From the NCBI GenBank assembly GCA_007922195.1, contig ML682067.1:3993157-4057156 (forward strand): a stretch of 64,000 nucleotides of DNA. Direction: 5' to 3'. Position 1 is the first letter of the stretch, and each line of letters starts with the position of its first letter. Source of the DNA: Podocnemis expansa (Eukaryota; Chordata; Testudines; Podocnemididae). Made by a program: the position numbers and the translations under genes. Under the pieces are notes generated by a model, which saw only the letters and a list, made by a program, of their open reading frames with translations, was not told the origin of the DNA and ran no database searches. This document shows positions 34,918-47,216 of this stretch, in pieces.

Positions 34918-35077
34918 CTCATCCAATTCTATAAGTTCCCCCTCTTCAAAGCGTCTGATGAAGTAGGAGTTTCTCCCACAAAAGCTCATGCGATAAATAA
35001 ATCTGTTAGTCTTTAAGTGCCACAAGACTCCTTGCTTTTTTTGGCTTTACTAGACTAACACAGCTGCCTCTTTGGAA
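34918..35077 (-). repeat. Penelope-associated terminal repeat copy
   Basis: Reads ATCCAATTCTATAAGTTCCC, GCGTCTGATGAAGTAGG, CTCCCACAAAAGCTCATG, AAATCTGTTAGTCTTTAAG and CTAGACTAACACAGCTGCC, ending CTTTGGAAC. Reverse-complemented, it matches the 5' side of the Penelope-like fragment at 48655-48790 over its whole length. Confidence 0.75.
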
Positions 35078-35908
35078 CAACTTCTAGAACTCTGCCAAAG
35101 ACATTTTCGTATCAAAGCTCCCTCTCTGAGTCCTCTCACCTTTGGAGACAATCATCTTGCTCAGTCAACCTGTGACAGCAATAACTGAAAGTGCTTGTGA
35201 CTGTCAGTAGACATACAGAATTTCTACAAATCTATGGCACTACTAGAAAAATGGCAAACAGAGCCAACCCCTCCTTTGCCACTGAGGCAGAAAAATGAAG
35301 CCCAGCAGAATTTTTTCTAGGCCACAAATCATTTTGGAAACACAGACTGGCTCCACTCAACCCTAAGGAAGTGCCACAAAGAAGATCACCTACATCCAGG
35401 ATGTCCTCATAAACCATAGCAGGCACTCATCAAGAGCCGGACCAGAAACCAAGACGCTCTTTCCACGGAAAACAATGACCTCATTTAGGGCTACCCTCTG
35501 TGACTCTAATCTCTGCTCTTTCTGGATAGAAACAGCAGGGAATTTCTGGGAGCCCTGCTATAATAGAGATTGTCAACACTTCCTTTAAAGGTATATAATT
35601 TATGCCGGTACTCTGACTAAAGAAACTATTGCTTGACAATTGCTCCACAAACTATCATCCAATGCCCACCCTCGCTTTTCTCAAAAAAGCTCATTGATAA
35701 GTTAGCTGTACCAGTGTCCAGTGCCACATGAATTTGGCTCCTTCTCGGTGAAGTTGTAAAACACAAAATGGTACTGCTCTGGAGTTGATCTTTCTGTTGA
35801 TATGGGACACAAACCTATACTCATTCTGCTAGCCCTCTACCATCAATCACAAAACATGCCTGTCCTGTATTTAAGAAGCTGTAGGAATAGAAGGAAATGC
35901 CTTTAAAT

Positions 35909-36011
35909 CAGTAGTCCCCAACCAGTAGATCGTGATCTACTTCTGAAGGGAAGTTGCCATTGAAACCCATGAACATTGCATCAACTGTTGGCAAACGGTT
36001 GGGGACCACTG
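35909..36011. mobile_element. hAT-like MITE, 103 bp
   Basis: Ends CAGTAGTCCCCAACC and GGTTGGGGACCACTG, flanked by perfect 8-bp duplications CTTTAAAT (35901-35908 and 36012-36019). The inner part has a palindromic AGATCGTGATCT. The shortest of the hAT-like copies here. Confidence 0.92.
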
Positions 36012-36639
36012 CTTTAAATGGTTCAGGTCGTGCTGCTTGGAACAAATCCAACAGATGGTTTTAGACAATTCTTGTTCGATTTCCAAAGCCCTCAGATGAG
36101 CTATAAGGTTCAAAGCTCTTTCTCCATATTATTCAACATCCACTTAAAGCCTCTGGGAGACTTGGTGAGACAACACAAGTTGAAGTGCCAACAGTATGTG
36201 GACACACCCAGGTCTACATGTAAATACTAGTATTGACCAGCTATCTTAAGGTTTAATCAAAGTAATGAAGGCATAACAAGATTTGAGGGGTAGATGTTGA
36301 AACAAGAAAAATTGAGACTGAAAATAAGGTCTAAGTTTTGAACAGTAAAGGCAATTAACCCTCTGAACTATCAACCATTCAATTAGTCATTTACCAAGTG
36401 TCTGGTAAGTTCTCCATTATTTGACTTCTTTAAATCAACACTGAATGTCTTTCTAATAGATAGTATTTAGTTCAGCCACAATTATTGGACACAGTACTGG
36501 AATTATTGGGTTAATGTATATGCCATAAGTCAGGAAGGAAGTCAGAAATAATTAAAATGGTCTCTTTGGACCTTAAAATCTATGAATTCATGATATTTGC
36601 TACTGGGTGAGGAGGAGCTGGTTAAAGGCAAGGCTAAGA

Positions 36640-37290
36640 TAATGCTCGTAGAAAGCCTGAAATGCTTCATAGATCTTATCTTCTCTATCATCTCCTTCAT
36701 TTGGGGGAACCTGCCCTCAGAAGGTTAAAATTAGCCTGCAGATTTGGGGTCCATTTAGACTCCTTTGCACACCTGGATACCCAAATAATCACAGTAGAAA
36801 AAAAAATGCCAGTCCCCATTTCAGCAAGACCAAAATACTGCACCTTCTCCTAAATGACAGAGCTATCAGAGTGATCCACTCATTAATATCTGAGATCTCC
36901 ATGCTAGATTACTGCAGTTTTCCTTGTCTAAAAATGAAACCACACAGGCTAATCTCCACCTAGTACAAAAGCACAGCTGCCTATCTGCTGAGCAACACAG
37001 CTCACTGTGAAAATATCACTACGGAGTTCTGCATTGTGGGCTGGCTCCCCACTGACTATGTAGTGTAGTTGAGGCACCTGTTCTAATTAAATCCTTCATG
37101 GGATTGAGCCTACCTACCAAGAGATTGCCTCTCTCTCTTCATAATGCATTCAGTGGTGACAGTCAGCCAATAGAGTGAGGCTTAGGAGATGAAAGTTTTC
37201 CAAAAGAGCTGGAATTAAACTATGGAACTCACAAGGCCATGTTTTGTGCCCTGTTGATTCTGGGCTGTCTCAGGGCTGTAAGGTATCTCA
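36640..37290 (+). mobile_element. Old L2-like LINE fragment
   Basis: Plus-strand translation with frame changes has a LDYCSFPCLK-like segment, then a region like HRLI...STAAYLLSN, WLPTDY and a tail resembling the C-terminal end of L2-type reverse transcriptases. No intact frame. Family assignment is from pattern resemblance only. Confidence 0.45.
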
Positions 37291-37635
37291 GTGAATGTCA
37301 GACAACCACTGAAGGTTGCCTAAATTACAGTAACCTGGGCAGCAGTACTGACCAGCCCCCAGACTTTTTGTATCATTAGGTGCTGCGGTTCCAGTTCCTC
37401 TACCTCCAGTCCCGTGACAGTATATTCTTCATGCTGGAGGTTGTGAAGGAATCCTCTGAAGATAGCCTGAAACTAGCTGTTTCAGTTCCTGTGCTGAGGG
37501 AATTTCTCATTAGCTGGTACCAAGGCTTTCTGAGCCTTTTTATGCTGCTTTTGCCCTTTACCTAGTGTACATTGGCAAGAACATCACCTAGAATGTATAA
37601 TTATTATCCTCCTATGGATGTGATCCTCCAAAGGA

Positions 37636-38073
37636 CAAGGCTGTCTCTAAGGAGGAGAGGAGCCCAGGACCAATCAGCCTGGGCAAGACCCCACCCATCC
37701 CCAATCCTGGATTTGTACTGCCCCTCCCCCATCCTGTGGCACCCATGGCTCCAATCCCAGCCTCATGCCACGCACTCGGCCCGACAACTGCCCTTCTCGC
37801 TGCCTCTTGCCCGATCTTGCCCTTGTGTTGTAAACTGCCTCCCAGCCAGCATAGCACCAGAAACCATGTCTCGCAGAAATTGTTATCCATCTCTGTTTCT
37901 GGCACATAGATGCCCAATGCCAAACCTGTGACCAGAACAATTCAAACAACACAATCTGCATGCACATGGGTTTTGGTGTTATACTGGCCTGAACAAGCGT
38001 GGCTGCATGGGGCCCACCAAACTGCAGGGCCCAGGGCAGTTGCCCCAACTGCTACCCCTTAGTGACAACCCTG
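37636..38073. mobile_element. Probable hAT-like element, 438 bp
   Basis: Ends CAAGGCTGTCTCTAAGGAGG and, on the other strand, CCAGGGTTGTCACTAAGGGG are imperfect inverted repeats. Flanks CCAAAGGA (37628-37635) and GCAAAGGG (38074-38081) agree at six of eight positions. GC-rich interior. Open frames on both strands overlap and are not called. Confidence 0.6.
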
Positions 38074-38567
38074 GCAAAGGGCTGAGGTATCCCAGCTCCC
38101 CCAAAACCAAACATGAACTGATAGAACTAAGCATCTCACTGGTGATTCTCAGAATCAAACACTGTTAGGCCATTACATAGTTATTCGTCACCATCAGCAG
38201 AAGACTACAGCAGAGCATGAAGTCAGTGCCAGAAGAAATGCACTATCTTGACACACTTATGGTATCATTCCCTTGGTCTGCCCTAAAGATTAGAAGAAAA
38301 TGACAGTGTATGTAAATTTAAATCTCTCTTCCCTACTGAGACAGATTGTCTTCCTGCCGTACTGACAACAAAGAGTTATACTGGACATTAATCCTGCTGG
38401 AAAAAAGGGAGCAGTCACAGTTACAAGTATGACTAATAATTGAAACAGACAAGCAGGTGGCAAACAAATTGTTTCAGAAAAATCAGTGAAATTGGTTTTT
38501 TTCCAGGCAGCTACTGTATTTATGAAAATATAATTCCATAGAGCATGAAATAGGAATTTTTACTTAC

Positions 38568-38702
38568 TGACACAGGAAATAAGATCATTAAATCTTTCCT
38601 TAGGAAAGACAGGGTTTTCCAGCCCTCGGAAATAGAGCTTCAGTACTCCAGCAACTGAGTTAATGTCATGGTTACTTTGGTCATCTGCCAAAGGATTTTC
38701 AC
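38568..38702 (-). CDS. SRGAP1: SRGAP1 exon 9 of window: RhoGAP core
   Basis: 135 bases, phase 1 in and out, acceptor TTTAAG and donor GTAAGT. The translation contains ENPLADDQSNHDINSVAG, then VLKLYFRGLENP and FPKERFNDLIS. The KLYFRxLxxPL-type helix is a signature of RhoGAP domains. No break is visible. A 12.2-kb intron follows. Confidence 0.97.
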
Positions 38703-40267
38703 CTTAAAATAAATAGAATAAATGAAACATGCAAAGGCATTCTTGCTTAATAGTATTCCATATAAATAAATTAAGATTTGATTTGACTGTGTGCAATGTT
38801 GCATAGTAGTACAACAATAAATACTGGTTTAGAAATCCCACCCTGTGATTAAACTGGAAGGCAAAAAACCTAGCCTGAATTAAATCGTCCTTTAAATTAC
38901 ATAACCCAATGATCCCATAGGTCATGAAGTTCAGAGTGAATATTTTGGGATACATTATAATATACAGTTAGTGAAATAAAAAAATGTGATCATTCCATGT
39001 GAAATAGGACTTTTAGGACTATTCCTAGGTAGCTTATACAGACCACATAAAACTAAGATCTATTTGAGCTGCACGTCTCTCTTTGGACTGAAACTCAAGA
39101 ACATGTGCACAATGCAGTTCTAGGAGTATAATGTTCAGAATCTACACCACTAAAGCCCACAAGAAAATCATGCATTATTTAAAAGACTAAACTGTATGTT
39201 AAAACAAGGTTAGCTATATTACATGACCTTGAGAACATTTCCTTAGAAAAACAATTTTCATTTTAATAAGGCACATTTTAAAGGCAGACAACTGTAATTC
39301 ATGACTGTCCTCAGACATAAGGAGGCTGCATCATTTATCATGCACAAACAGCTACTGCATATAGCTACTGAAGTACTGTAATCTGATTTTACAAGGTATG
39401 CAGTTCATATTAGAGATTGAAAATATTATCTACTCTTTCTTCTTGCTGTTAGTGATAAGACAGACCTTCCTCCAAGGATTCCTCTTATTAAAAGGTTATC
39501 TATAAAGGTTATACTAAAAATTAAAAATGATGTGTAACATCCCAAAAGAGATGATTTAGCTGGTGCTTTTTTTTAAATAGAAAAATGTAATTAACACTAT
39601 GCTTTAACACAATCCGAGAACTGCTAGTTCCTTCAGATTCCAGTCTCTCTGTCACAGTGAGTGACATCACAACAGTTGTAGACTTAAGGTAGGTAAAGAA
39701 ACAATCACATTTAAACCCTTCTGTTCATTCTCTCACATCTTTCTCAAATTACACTTTGAGATCAAAGCTCCTTAGGAATGAAAATAGAGGTTTAACATGG
39801 AATGACTCTTTTAACCTAAGTTTGTATTGATTGTGATGTCACTTTAGCAGAGGGACCAGAAACCCCTATTCTGCAAGACTTGGTAACAGTGGTCTCAAAT
39901 TGTATTAAATATTGTCTGATTATCCATTTACATTTTTTTTGCTTCTTTTGGGAATCCTAAAAATAATAAAAAGAGGAAAGACAAACAAAGTCATCCTTTG
40001 CAGTCACCATTGGTAAAATAAAATATTTTACAGACAATGCAAGGGTTAAAAGCCTTGCATAACAAAATTTAATCTTATGTGGCTGGAGGCAGAATAAAAT
40101 GAAAATATTGTAAGAGTCATTACTCTACTGGCCATGTAACTATATAGATAGGAAAAGCTTAGGTACAGTGTATATAGTACATAAAATTGCTTCAAATTAT
40201 TAAATTTTAACAGATTTTTTTCTGGAGTGGGATCTCAGGTTACTCATATGGATGAAAATTCAATTAC
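38703..40267 (-). other. SRGAP1 intron between exons 8 and 9
   Basis: 1.6 kb of AT-rich intron, no repeat or RNA gene recognised. Confidence 0.8.
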
Positions 40268-40345
40268 CTCTCTCAAATGAATTTTTAATATCATTGACTT
40301 CCACCTGGGAACCAGACACTCTGAAAATTCCCTGATGCTGAAGAC
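40268..40345 (-). CDS. SRGAP1: SRGAP1 exon 8 of window: RhoGAP catalytic arginine
   Basis: 78 bases, phase 1 in and out. The translation contains LQHQGIFRVSGSQVEV and NDIKNSFERG. The arginine in GIFRVSG is the RhoGAP arginine finger that reaches into the GTPase active site and speeds GTP hydrolysis (family knowledge; CDC42 and RAC1/RHOA are the usual srGAP targets). It is intact here. Only 170 bases of intron separate it from the previous exon. Confidence 0.97.
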
Positions 40346-40515
40346 CTGAAAGGTAGGGGAAGAAAAGATGAGAAATGAGATCAAATGCTAAAGACATAAT
40401 GTATTTTTAAGAAAGCAAATGACAAAAATGAGAAACTAAAATCATTATGCAAAATATACTTCAAACAAAATAGCCAGATTGCTAATGAAGTGACATGACA
40501 TATTTCAGAACTTAC

Positions 40516-40576
40516 CATATAAATTGATAAATCTGATACAGCTTTCCACTATGAGGGGAATGACTTGTCCTGAATC
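40516..40576 (-). CDS. SRGAP1: SRGAP1 exon 7 of window: RhoGAP domain start
   Basis: 61 bases, starting after CCACAG and ending before GTAAGT. The translation reads DSGQVIPLIVESCIRFINLY plus one base of a glycine codon. This is the first helix of the RhoGAP fold. A second AG lies seven bases further in (CAG at 40572-40570), but only the outer acceptor keeps the phase from the previous exon and the expected opening residues. Confidence 0.95.
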
Positions 40577-43500
40577 CTGTGGACACAAAAGCAAAAAGAA
40601 TATAACCACAAACTGAAAGAGACAGAAATTAGATCACCTGTGAAAATGGGTTTTATTGATAATTCAAGATAGATTCAGTAGGGTTGATTTAGAACTGTCT
40701 CTCCATTTTTGCTAAAAAAAAAACAACATTAAGGTTCTTACACAAATTATGAAATCAAAGAAATTCAGAGTGATGCCTGAAATTTCATCCTCAGCTTATC
40801 TCCTTCTACGTGGTAAAAAACACACATGGAACATCATTTCATGCAGTTATTTTAAACTTGTGAAGCAAAATGAGTTAAGCAATGAATTTCCTTCAAAATA
40901 TATAATTAACATTTTAATGACCCTTGTATGAAAATGAAGCTTGTGCATTAATTTAGTTTTTTCCCATTACTAGCTGGAGTGAATTTTGTATACCGTGAGG
41001 CTAAATTCTTCCTAATAGGGTCTGGCCCTGAAAGGCCAGGGAAAGGAAGTTAATGGACCCTATTCTGGCTTCTTCTGCAGGCTCTCTGCAATAAGACCCA
41101 CCAAGGGGCACAGCACAGGATGATATGCTGTCTGTTACCTGATCTGGGAATGACAACTACCAACAGCTATCTGTAGTTTATTCCTACCCTTAGCAGGACT
41201 AAATTGTTTGAGGAGCTTGTCCGCAGGGCTGGGTCACAGCCAGAATATAGGTACCCATTAATGAAGCTTTAGAAACATGTATTCTTCTATGTGTGGACCC
41301 ATTATGCTTGTTTCCTCTGCCAGTCAGAACCTACACCTCAATACAGCCTGAAAGGGAGTGTAAGAAATTTGGGCCTGATTCCCTAGTTCCCTTCAGTGGG
41401 ATTTTCATTAGAAGTGTATATCAGAATGGATGTTTGGGCAGGGTCTGAACCTGTATTTCTAAAATGTCTTTCCTTTGGTGCTTGAGTCACAATCATGGCA
41501 TTAGCTAAACATAGGGTTTTTGTTTTATTTTCAAAATGGCCGTTTAAAAAAATAACCAATGGGAGGGAAATGGAAGTATTTGACCATACACTGATTCTTG
41601 ATCAGAAGTTTGACTATTTTTCAAACCACTACTTATCCAAAAGAATTCCTTCCCTGAGGACTTGACATGGTGGGAAGGCTTGTATGTTTCAATAACCCCA
41701 AGAGCTGCGCTGGTGGGAGTTTTACCTCTTGGTATGGCCACCCAAACTGAGTAAGTCTAAGATTAGGGACCAGATGAAAATCATGTATTTGTCCTCCACA
41801 AGTATAACCTAGTCTTGTAAAAAAGTTAAGTTATTAAAACACAAAAATGTAGCCATTTCAGCAAACAGCTTGAGGGACAGTGGTGGTGAGAGTTATCCAT
41901 GATCTAAGCAAGGTTTGCTGGTGTTAAAAAGATCAGATCCAAGAGAGCGATTACTGTCTGCTAAGCTCTGTGTTTTGGCATTTTAAAAACAGGATACTAT
42001 TTCCTGAAAGGAAATTAATGACTCTGAAGGAGTCATTGCAGATGCACTGAGGACACGAATCATATATAGTTAAAAATACTTATTGCTTAAGCTTGAGAAA
42101 ATTTTAACCATAACCAAAAGACACCTTCAAAAATTTATTATATGGTGGCTACAGTACTTTCAGAAAATGAATCTCAAATATGAAATGCTCAGAGCATATT
42201 GTAATTTATTTCACAATTTAATATAAAAACAGACTGAGTTACAAAATGATGATATAAACAAATAAAAACTGCATCACTCAAAATATGCAGCCTTTCTTTT
42301 TCTTTTTATAAACTAGTCCTTTAGTTTCATGTCAAACTAAATTACAAGTAAAGAAGGGACAGTTAAGAATTAAGCCCAGGCAAAGATATTACACGTCAAG
42401 ATTCTGCAATTTGCCTATCTAGTTTATTACCAGAAGACGATTGGCAAATATATATATATGTATATTTGTTTTTTAAGCACCTGGCAAAGACCAGATAGCT
42501 AAGAATCAATAATAATAATTACAGCAAAATGTACATTTCAGGCTGTATAGTGAATCAGTAACACATTAATTTGCACAAGTCTTGAACAGTTCAGTTGCTA
42601 ACCTACGAATACCACAATCATTAAAAACAATAAATATTGGGCAGTCAGTACAAAAGAGTAAAATATTAAAACTCATACATCATATTGATTGCTCACATTA
42701 TCTATACAAAGAATGTAAAGCTGTTTCAAGGGTATTATTTGCAGTAAGAAATTACCAGAGTAAACATGACTATTTTAATACATCTTTTTAGAATAGTCTC
42801 TCAATACTAAAACATTGAGTTCTAGTTCTCATATTTGTCTAGCTCTTTGCCAATCAAAAGTAAGAGGCCTTAGATTTTTGATTCATTAGTGGAAAAATCA
42901 TCGAGGACAGAACCTGCTTTTGTTAGATACCACAGAGACTGACCTCTCCTTTTGCCATGAATTCAGAAAAAAATATTTGCTATTAACAGGCACATATTTT
43001 GAACCAATGAGCATGTCTTGTTAATACAGTTATGTAATAATGAGCCATATTTTTCTAGCTGTAATCCTGTTGTGGGGCTAGTCAATATGACTCATCCCCT
43101 GCATACAAAGCTTATTCTTTGGCTAACAGCACTTTCCCCAAGCTAGCTGCCTTACAGAATGATCTGTCATTAAGCTACCTCTTTTTTAAGACTAGACATA
43201 CGGTGCAACAGCCACTTTCTTTCACCCAGCTTGTCTCACAGTGCCTGTTTCAAGATCTGGATTGTCCTGGAGGGCAATACATTTTGTTTTGCAATCTGGG
43301 TGTGTTAATTTTTGTTTTATTTGTATCTTCGCACAGGTAATTGATGAGATGCTGTTTATCTTTTGCCCACTGGTAGGAGCTATTGTTATGTCTTTGTATC
43401 ACAGAACATCATCTGTGTAAAGACCATTAGTCTTCAGTGCAGTTGCATAGGTGTCACCAAAAGCTCAGCTTGAAGACAGTAAGATCATACTTGTGCCACT

Positions 43501-44092
43501 GAGAATGGCTTTTGTACTGCAAAACATTTACTGCCAGTGATGACGTAAAGGAAGAACCAGCTTGACTCTCAGATCCCAGGCTGAGTTTCCAAGAGAGTAG
43601 TTTAGAAAAGCATTTAAAAAAATTGTAAATTGATTACCTAAACTATATCACTAGAATTCACTGGAAGTTTTAGCCCCCCTCAACACAGGACACTGACTAC
43701 AAGGCAGTGCGAGAACTAGGTGTTTTGGGACCTGGGGCATGCCCGGAGCAAGTAACTTGAAACATGCCTTCAAAATGCACGTTCAAATTTTGCCACTCGA
43801 TATGGCGCCCAGGCTTTGCCCTGGTTGCCCTCCCTAGTTACATCTCTGCTTCAAGGTCATGGCTTATATGTGGAGAGCAAGTGTTTGCTAATAAATAAGG
43901 GAACATTTGCAAATTTATAGTTCATCACTTCTGAGTCATTCTCTAGAAGGACAATGGCAGCAAAAACTGAGTTATGAAACAATCTAATTTCTTAATGCAA
44001 ACCTGCCCTGCAAGGCCAAATAGAGAACTGGTTTAAAGACAGGCATGAATGCAACCCGACAGTGAGGAAGAGTCTTTTCACTAGAACTATAC
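40577..44092 (-). other. SRGAP1 intron between exons 6 and 7
   Basis: AT-rich intron. Apart from the hAT-like element at 43705-43848 I recognise nothing in it. Confidence 0.8.
43705..43848. mobile_element. hAT-like MITE, 144 bp
   Basis: Starts CAGTGCGAGAACTAGG and ends CCCTAGTTACATCTCTG, with an inverted ACTAGG/CCTAGT core in the ends. Flanks CTACAAGG (43697-43704) and CTTCAAGG (43849-43856) are an 8-bp duplication with one difference. Confidence 0.75.
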
Positions 44093-44126
44093 CTGGTGTC
44101 TGGTGTGAGAGTTCCTTCGTCCTCGG
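44093..44126 (-). CDS. SRGAP1: SRGAP1 exon 6 of window: 34-base micro-exon
   Basis: A 34-base exon between TTCTAG and GTATAG. It gives the last base of a serine codon and eleven codons reading RGRRNSHTRHQ. This is the basic linker just before the RhoGAP domain of SRGAP1. Phase in is 2 and phase out is 0, so it joins directly to the aspartate codon that opens the next exon. The region is far too short to stand out as an open frame, and its identity rests on matching linker words and exact phase closure. Confidence 0.9.
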
Positions 44127-46266
44127 CTAGAAGCATTATTAGAAATAAAATGCGAAAAAAAAGAAGATAGTAATTACAGTAAAGATACAAGATACAGAAA
44201 TACTCTTCTCACAATTCTCATACAATATAATAAATTCCTGAAGTCATGGGAAATCAAAACCTGTAGTTCTGTACACAAATGGTTCTATATGGGGTTCTGA
44301 TTTATTAAAGTGTCTAAAACTGCTAGTACGAAGTAATGTCAGCGCGTGGGATATAACATTACATTTTGTCTTTTAATGAACTGTAAATTCCTAAGCAAAA
44401 TCAATCTGCCCCTACCATCCATACTTTGATTAAAGATATTATAAGAAAGTTTAATGTGAATATTGTATTCTCCTCTTTCCACCTGACTTCCGGAAGTATT
44501 ATATTGATCAGATGGGCAAGAGCCCCAAGACAGACCTGAACATAATGACCTTCCTCAGTTTATATGAGCCCTTGACCACTAATTACTGCGAGAAATGTTG
44601 AGATCAGCCATCCAAATGGCTGGTGTCAGTACCTTGATGAATGATTCCAAATTATCATTAAATAACTTAGCACTGTACTGTGATTGGGGTCTGGGCTTCC
44701 TGTGTTTCTGGGGTTTTGGGGGAAACTTTGGAGGCCTAAGGGAAGGGAATATGATTATTGAGCAAGGCAGAATTAACCCATAGAATAAAATGAATAAAAC
44801 AGCTGTAGCTCATGGCAATGTAATAAAACATTTTAAGAGGAAAAAACAAACAATACTTATCAAACAAAGATATTTCATAAGATTTAAGTGCAACATAATT
44901 GATTAAAGAAAGGAAAAATTTTGGTAAAATAATTTCCTCACAGATAATTCTAACATTCCTTATAAGTCCTCTGTTAAAGTTTTATTGCACACTTTCTCCA
45001 CCCCCCCCCCACCAAACGCACGATTAGAATGGCAGAATGGCTTTATTTTATATTGTTATGCATGAAATATGCAGCTGGACTGGGAATCTATTCTGCCAAC
45101 CACAGCATGACACACCAGCATTCTAAGCAACTCTTTTATCAAGCAGAGAAGTTGTCTCATGTTGAAGAAGCTTCAAATGAAAATTAAAGCCGGTCAGTTA
45201 TTTCTCAGGCACTTCAAGGCCCCCCTCCCCCCAACTCAAACCAACAATACCCCCTCCCCCAAAAAAACAAACAAAAACAAAAACCCCACCACCTCAATTC
45301 ACAGACATTTCATCTGGAGCCAGTAACTGTTAAATGGATTAGCCTCCCACATCCATACTGTCAATTTCTTTTCACAAGAAAGAAAGCAAACTATAATTTA
45401 GCTAGAGGAATTAAAGGAATACCATCAACATTAAACCCCACTCACAACATATTTTGTCTGCAAAACATTTACATAGTATCATTAGATGTAAAAATTGGGA
45501 TGAGTAGAACCGAAACAGGTCATTGAAATATATGCTGTTCTCTAATTCACAACTGATTCTGTGTATTTTAATAGTACTCTGTGTGTAGTCAGAGCACCTA
45601 TGCCAGTCCTGTTCTCCTGTTTCTCTGGCTTTTTCAGGCACCAACAGAGGGCAGAAAATCTTGTTTAAAGGTTAGGAAAAAATTACTTTAAAACCTAAAA
45701 TAAGTATGGTAGGACTCTGGGCTGATGTAGGATTGGAAACTAAACTACTTCTAGCTCATCTTTAAAGAAATCCTTCTCGCCTCAAATGTCCTTCTCTACA
45801 GTAATGCATTGGCAGCAACAGAAACTATACCTGAGAAGAGGTATCTTGCAAAGCAGGTAATTTGGAACACTGCATCACAATGTAAGAATGCAGAAATGTT
45901 TACATAATTTAAAAAGTTTCATTTGTATTCACCAAAGCAAAAATTAACTTTTAAATTTATGTTTCAGCATTTTATGAGCCTTTTATGAAGGCTCCTCTTC
46001 TGTTCACAGTATTTGGGAGTGCCCACACAGTTCACAAGACTACTTTATAATGCCAGAAAAAGATGTAAAATTCATTGTCAACCATTAGCTTAGTTAAATG
46101 CTTGAATGTCTGGTGCTAATATACTTTTATATAATTTATTTAACAATACTGATGTTTCAAATTCATCACATACTTCACATAAATTATTAAGTTCTTATGA
46201 TTTTTGAAAATTTATTATCTTTGTAGCTCTCTACAACACAAAAGAGGTAAAAAATAAAAATCTTAC
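44127..46266 (-). other. SRGAP1 intron between the two micro-exons
   Basis: 2.1 kb of AT-rich intron. Low-complexity C-rich and A/C-rich runs lie at about 45000-45013 and 45219-45293. Nothing else recognised. Confidence 0.8.
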
Positions 46267-46294
46267 CTTGTGGTCATGTACTCAGCTCTGTGAC
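46267..46294 (-). CDS. SRGAP1: SRGAP1 exon 5 of window: 28-base micro-exon
   Basis: A 28-base exon between CTATAG and GTAAGA. It supplies GT to complete a glycine codon, eight codons reading HRAEYMTT, and the first two bases (AG) of a serine codon. The words fit the short linker between the F-BAR extension and the RhoGAP domain of SRGAP1. The exon is recognisable only because its phases (1 in, 2 out) lock to the neighbours. It is flanked by introns of 10.3 kb and 2.1 kb. Confidence 0.9.
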
Positions 46295-46689
46295 CTATAG
46301 GTATTCAATGGACAAGTAAATATTCAGTTGTACTTGATAGAAATAAAAGCTTATTTTTGTTTGTATCTACACTTATGCTTGTCATCTTATTGTTCATGCT
46401 GAATTATTCTTAATCCAAGTTTATTTCACAAGATTTACAGCTGCACAAACATTCAGGGCAACGTAAGGCTATCGTCCATCTCCATAATTTTAAATAATCA
46501 GAATCCACATGTAAAGCTACTTCTCTTACAAAACAATTTGGTACTGTATAAATATGATGCAAAATTCTAAATAGCCCTCCACTGTTTGCTATCATGTATT
46601 TTAATGACTAAATCAATGTGTAAATAGAGCACTGCCAGGATTAGACTGCATCCTGCCTGGTGCCTAAACTTGGTCAAAAAATGCAGAGC

Positions 46690-46812
46690 TCTTAACTTTT
46701 CCAGGGGTAAAGCCATGCTAGTCTGTGTACAGCAAAAAGAACAAGAGTCCTGTGGCACCTTTTGTGCCAGAAGAAATCTGTTAGTCTATAAGGTGCCACA
46801 GGACTCTTGTTG
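46690..46812. repeat. Short fold-back repeat related to Penelope terminal repeat
   Basis: 46741-46761 and 46790-46810 are perfect 21-base inverted arms (ACAAGAGTCCTGTGGCACCT with the reverse complement opposite) around a 28-base loop that includes CTGTTAGTCTATA. The outer flank GGGGTAAAGCCATGCTAGTC resembles the GGGGTAGCCGTGTTAGTC at the start of the Penelope-like fragment at 48660. It looks like two opposed repeat ends. Confidence 0.75.
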
Positions 46813-46979
46813 TTAGAGTTTTGACTATAGTTGCTCGCTATGAACAATTTCTTTATTCTCTCAAGAGTGAGCCACTGCTGTATATTGAGCTGTCAATACT
46901 GCTGTCCAAATCTCTCTGAGTTGATGTCATTAATTTATGATGGCAGGGTGTTTGACTAGTTAATTCTTACCCACCCAAT

Positions 46980-47216
46980 GTATATTATTTTCCAATTATA
47001 AACAAGTAATTTCATTTACTGATATGTTGCCCATTCACTTAACTTGGTTAAATCCCTCTGAAGTTCCTGAGTCTCCTGTGAATTTGACAAAACAATCTAG
47101 GTTAGTCATCTGCAAACTTTTCTACCTCATGGCTCATACCATTCATCTTCCTACCTCCAGATACTTAATAATTATATTAAACTGCACAGGACTTAACATG
47201 GAACACTGAGTCATCC
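46980..47216 (-). mobile_element. CR1-like fragment, antisense
   Basis: Plus-strand words such as TTAGTCATCTGCAAACTTTT and ATTAAACTGCACAGGACTTA resemble the antisense of a CR1 reverse-transcriptase region (the part around the ADDTKL motif as seen antisense at 31330-31430). Short and diverged. Confidence 0.45.

Larger units (their letters stand above)
26369..38567 (-). other. 12.2-kb SRGAP1 intron between exons 9 and 10
   Basis: The elements found are listed separately. Stretches with nothing recognised are 27106-27916, 28001-28245, 29241-30330, 31726-32210, 32399-34917, 35078-35900, 36020-36639, 37291-37627 and 38082-38567. A poly-G run lies at about 26489-26502. Confidence 0.8.

Noticed and set aside
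40569..40576. Alternative acceptor for SRGAP1 exon 7 (exon starting at 40569)
   Set aside because: It would remove seven bases, break the phase with exon 6 and drop the conserved opening residues. The outer acceptor fits both.
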